Source of the DNA: Synechococcales cyanobacterium SupBloom_Metag_052
Lineage (GTDB): Bacteria; Cyanobacteriota; Cyanobacteriia; PCC-6307; Cyanobiaceae
Direction of reading: 5' to 3'
Assembly (NCBI GenBank): GCA_016463595.1
Contig: JAEMQZ010000012.1
Span: 1-36,049, forward strand
DNA length: 36,049 bases
The translations under genes were made by a program, and so were the position numbers. Shown one piece after another: positions 35,845 to 36,049 of this stretch. The notes below the pieces were generated by a model. The model did no database searches, had not been told where the DNA came from, and was given only the letters and a program-made list of their open reading frames with translations. The first letter of the stretch is position 1. Each line of letters opens with the position of its first letter.

Positions 35845-35963
35845 AAACCTTCAGAATTTCTTCCGCTGAAGCCGTTGCCAATTTGACGGAATTGTTTACA
35901 GCCAAAGCCAGTTGTTGCGGATCGGCCTTGCTGCTGCAGCACCTTGGCCCTGGCGGCAGCCAT

Positions 35964-35990
35964 AAAAAAACCCCAGCCGAGGCTGGGGTT
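35964..35990 (-). terminator. Rho-independent terminator of tRNA-Asn
   Basis: On the minus strand, AACCCCAGC pairs with GCTGGGGTT (35969-35990) around a short loop, followed directly by seven T residues (complement of 35964-35970). It begins 8 nt after the tRNA 3' end. This is the clearest intrinsic terminator of the window. Confidence 0.92.
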
Positions 35991-35997
35991 GGCAAAG

Positions 35998-36049
35998 CTC
36001 CCCGGGCGGGATTCGAACCTGCGACCAATCGATTAACAGTCGATCGCTC
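35998..36049 (-). tRNA. tRNA-Asn(GTT), 3' part (5' end outside window)
   Basis: Minus-strand sequence shows the anticodon stem ATCGA/TCGAT (36040-36044/36028-36032), loop CTGTTAA with anticodon GTT (complement of 36035-36037), T-loop TTCGAAT, and acceptor 3' strand CCGGGGA followed by discriminator G at 35998. No CCA is encoded. The T-stem GCAGG/CCCGC has one A-C mismatch at its middle pair. The D-arm start and acceptor 5' strand lie beyond the window. Confidence 0.93.

Larger units (their letters stand above)
35665..35963 (-). other. Structured intergenic region upstream of rpaA
   Basis: No confident gene. Reading on the minus strand from the tRNA-Asn terminator toward rpaA, I see: an ATG at 35963 right after the T-run, a coding-looking reading frame ending at TAG (35822-35824) but lacking a start codon of its own, two mutually exclusive hairpins (35802-35844), a T-rich stretch (about 35792-35797) and a pair of 18-bp direct repeats. 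A weak promoter-like pair (TTGTCT about 35697, TTAGAT about 35675) sits close to the rpaA ATG. Function is unknown; a leader or promoter of rpaA is the simplest reading. Confidence 0.6.

Overview
The window is a gene-dense, GC-rich stretch of a cyanobacterial chromosome. The gene set (plastid-type NDH-1 subunits, RpaA, RpaB, RbcR/Ycf30, Ycf3, Ycf34, plant-type phytoene desaturase and synthase) fits only an oxygenic phototroph. The order nadK-ndhEGIA, ndhD-ndhF-NnrU-rbcR-DUF3172-ndhM-pds-crtB and rpaB-plsX-fabH-fabD is what I remember of marine and freshwater picocyanobacteria (Prochlorococcus/Synechococcus/Cyanobium). The high GC and many GTG/TTG starts suggest a Cyanobium-like or high-GC Synechococcus; this assignment is inference.

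Layout. 1-0.6 kb: 3' end of citrate synthase, closed by a perfect 15-bp hairpin. 0.7-5.2 kb (+): ndhA-I-G-E, NAD kinase and a CYTH-domain phosphohydrolase. 5.3-6.5 kb: a PedR-like LuxR regulator divergent from a MetF-type reductase. 6.6-14.0 kb (-): sugar-phosphate nucleotidyltransferase, ScpA, LapA-like membrane protein, NdhD1, NdhF1 and a NnrU/Z-ISO-like membrane protein. 14.1-18.8 kb: rbcR (+), ndhM plus DUF3172 (-, translationally coupled), then pds-crtB (+). 18.8-21.7 kb (-): cca, an RRM protein and an alpha/beta hydrolase. 21.8-23.5 kb (+): ycf34-tsaB-ydcF-like, each overlapping the next. 23.4-28.4 kb (-): rpaB-plsX-fabH-fabD-plsC, a tight lipid operon headed by a light/redox response regulator. 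28.5-30.6 kb: radA (+) and ycf3 (-), convergent. 30.7-34.9 kb (+): Cu(+)-type P1B ATPase, tmk, holB, each overlapping. 34.9-36.0 kb (-): rpaA, a 333-bp intergenic region rich in secondary structure, and the 3' part of tRNA-Asn with its terminator.

Functional view. Seven NDH-1 subunits (A, I, G, E, D, F, M) lie in the first 16 kb, next to NAD(P) supply (nadK), a redox-responsive type of regulator (PedR-like), the RuBisCO regulator RbcR and carotenoid synthesis. The second half joins membrane-lipid synthesis, PSI assembly, copper delivery and two master response regulators (RpaB and RpaA).

I see no mobile element, phage, CRISPR array, toxin-antitoxin or defence locus; this is core genome, and I found no complete novel system. 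The best leads are small: an N-terminal glycine-zipper repeat in PlsX, the intergenic region upstream of rpaA (alternative hairpins, paired 18-bp direct repeats, a possible frameshifted micro-ORF), a long hairpin before the copper ATPase, and the DUF3172 gene coupled to ndhM.
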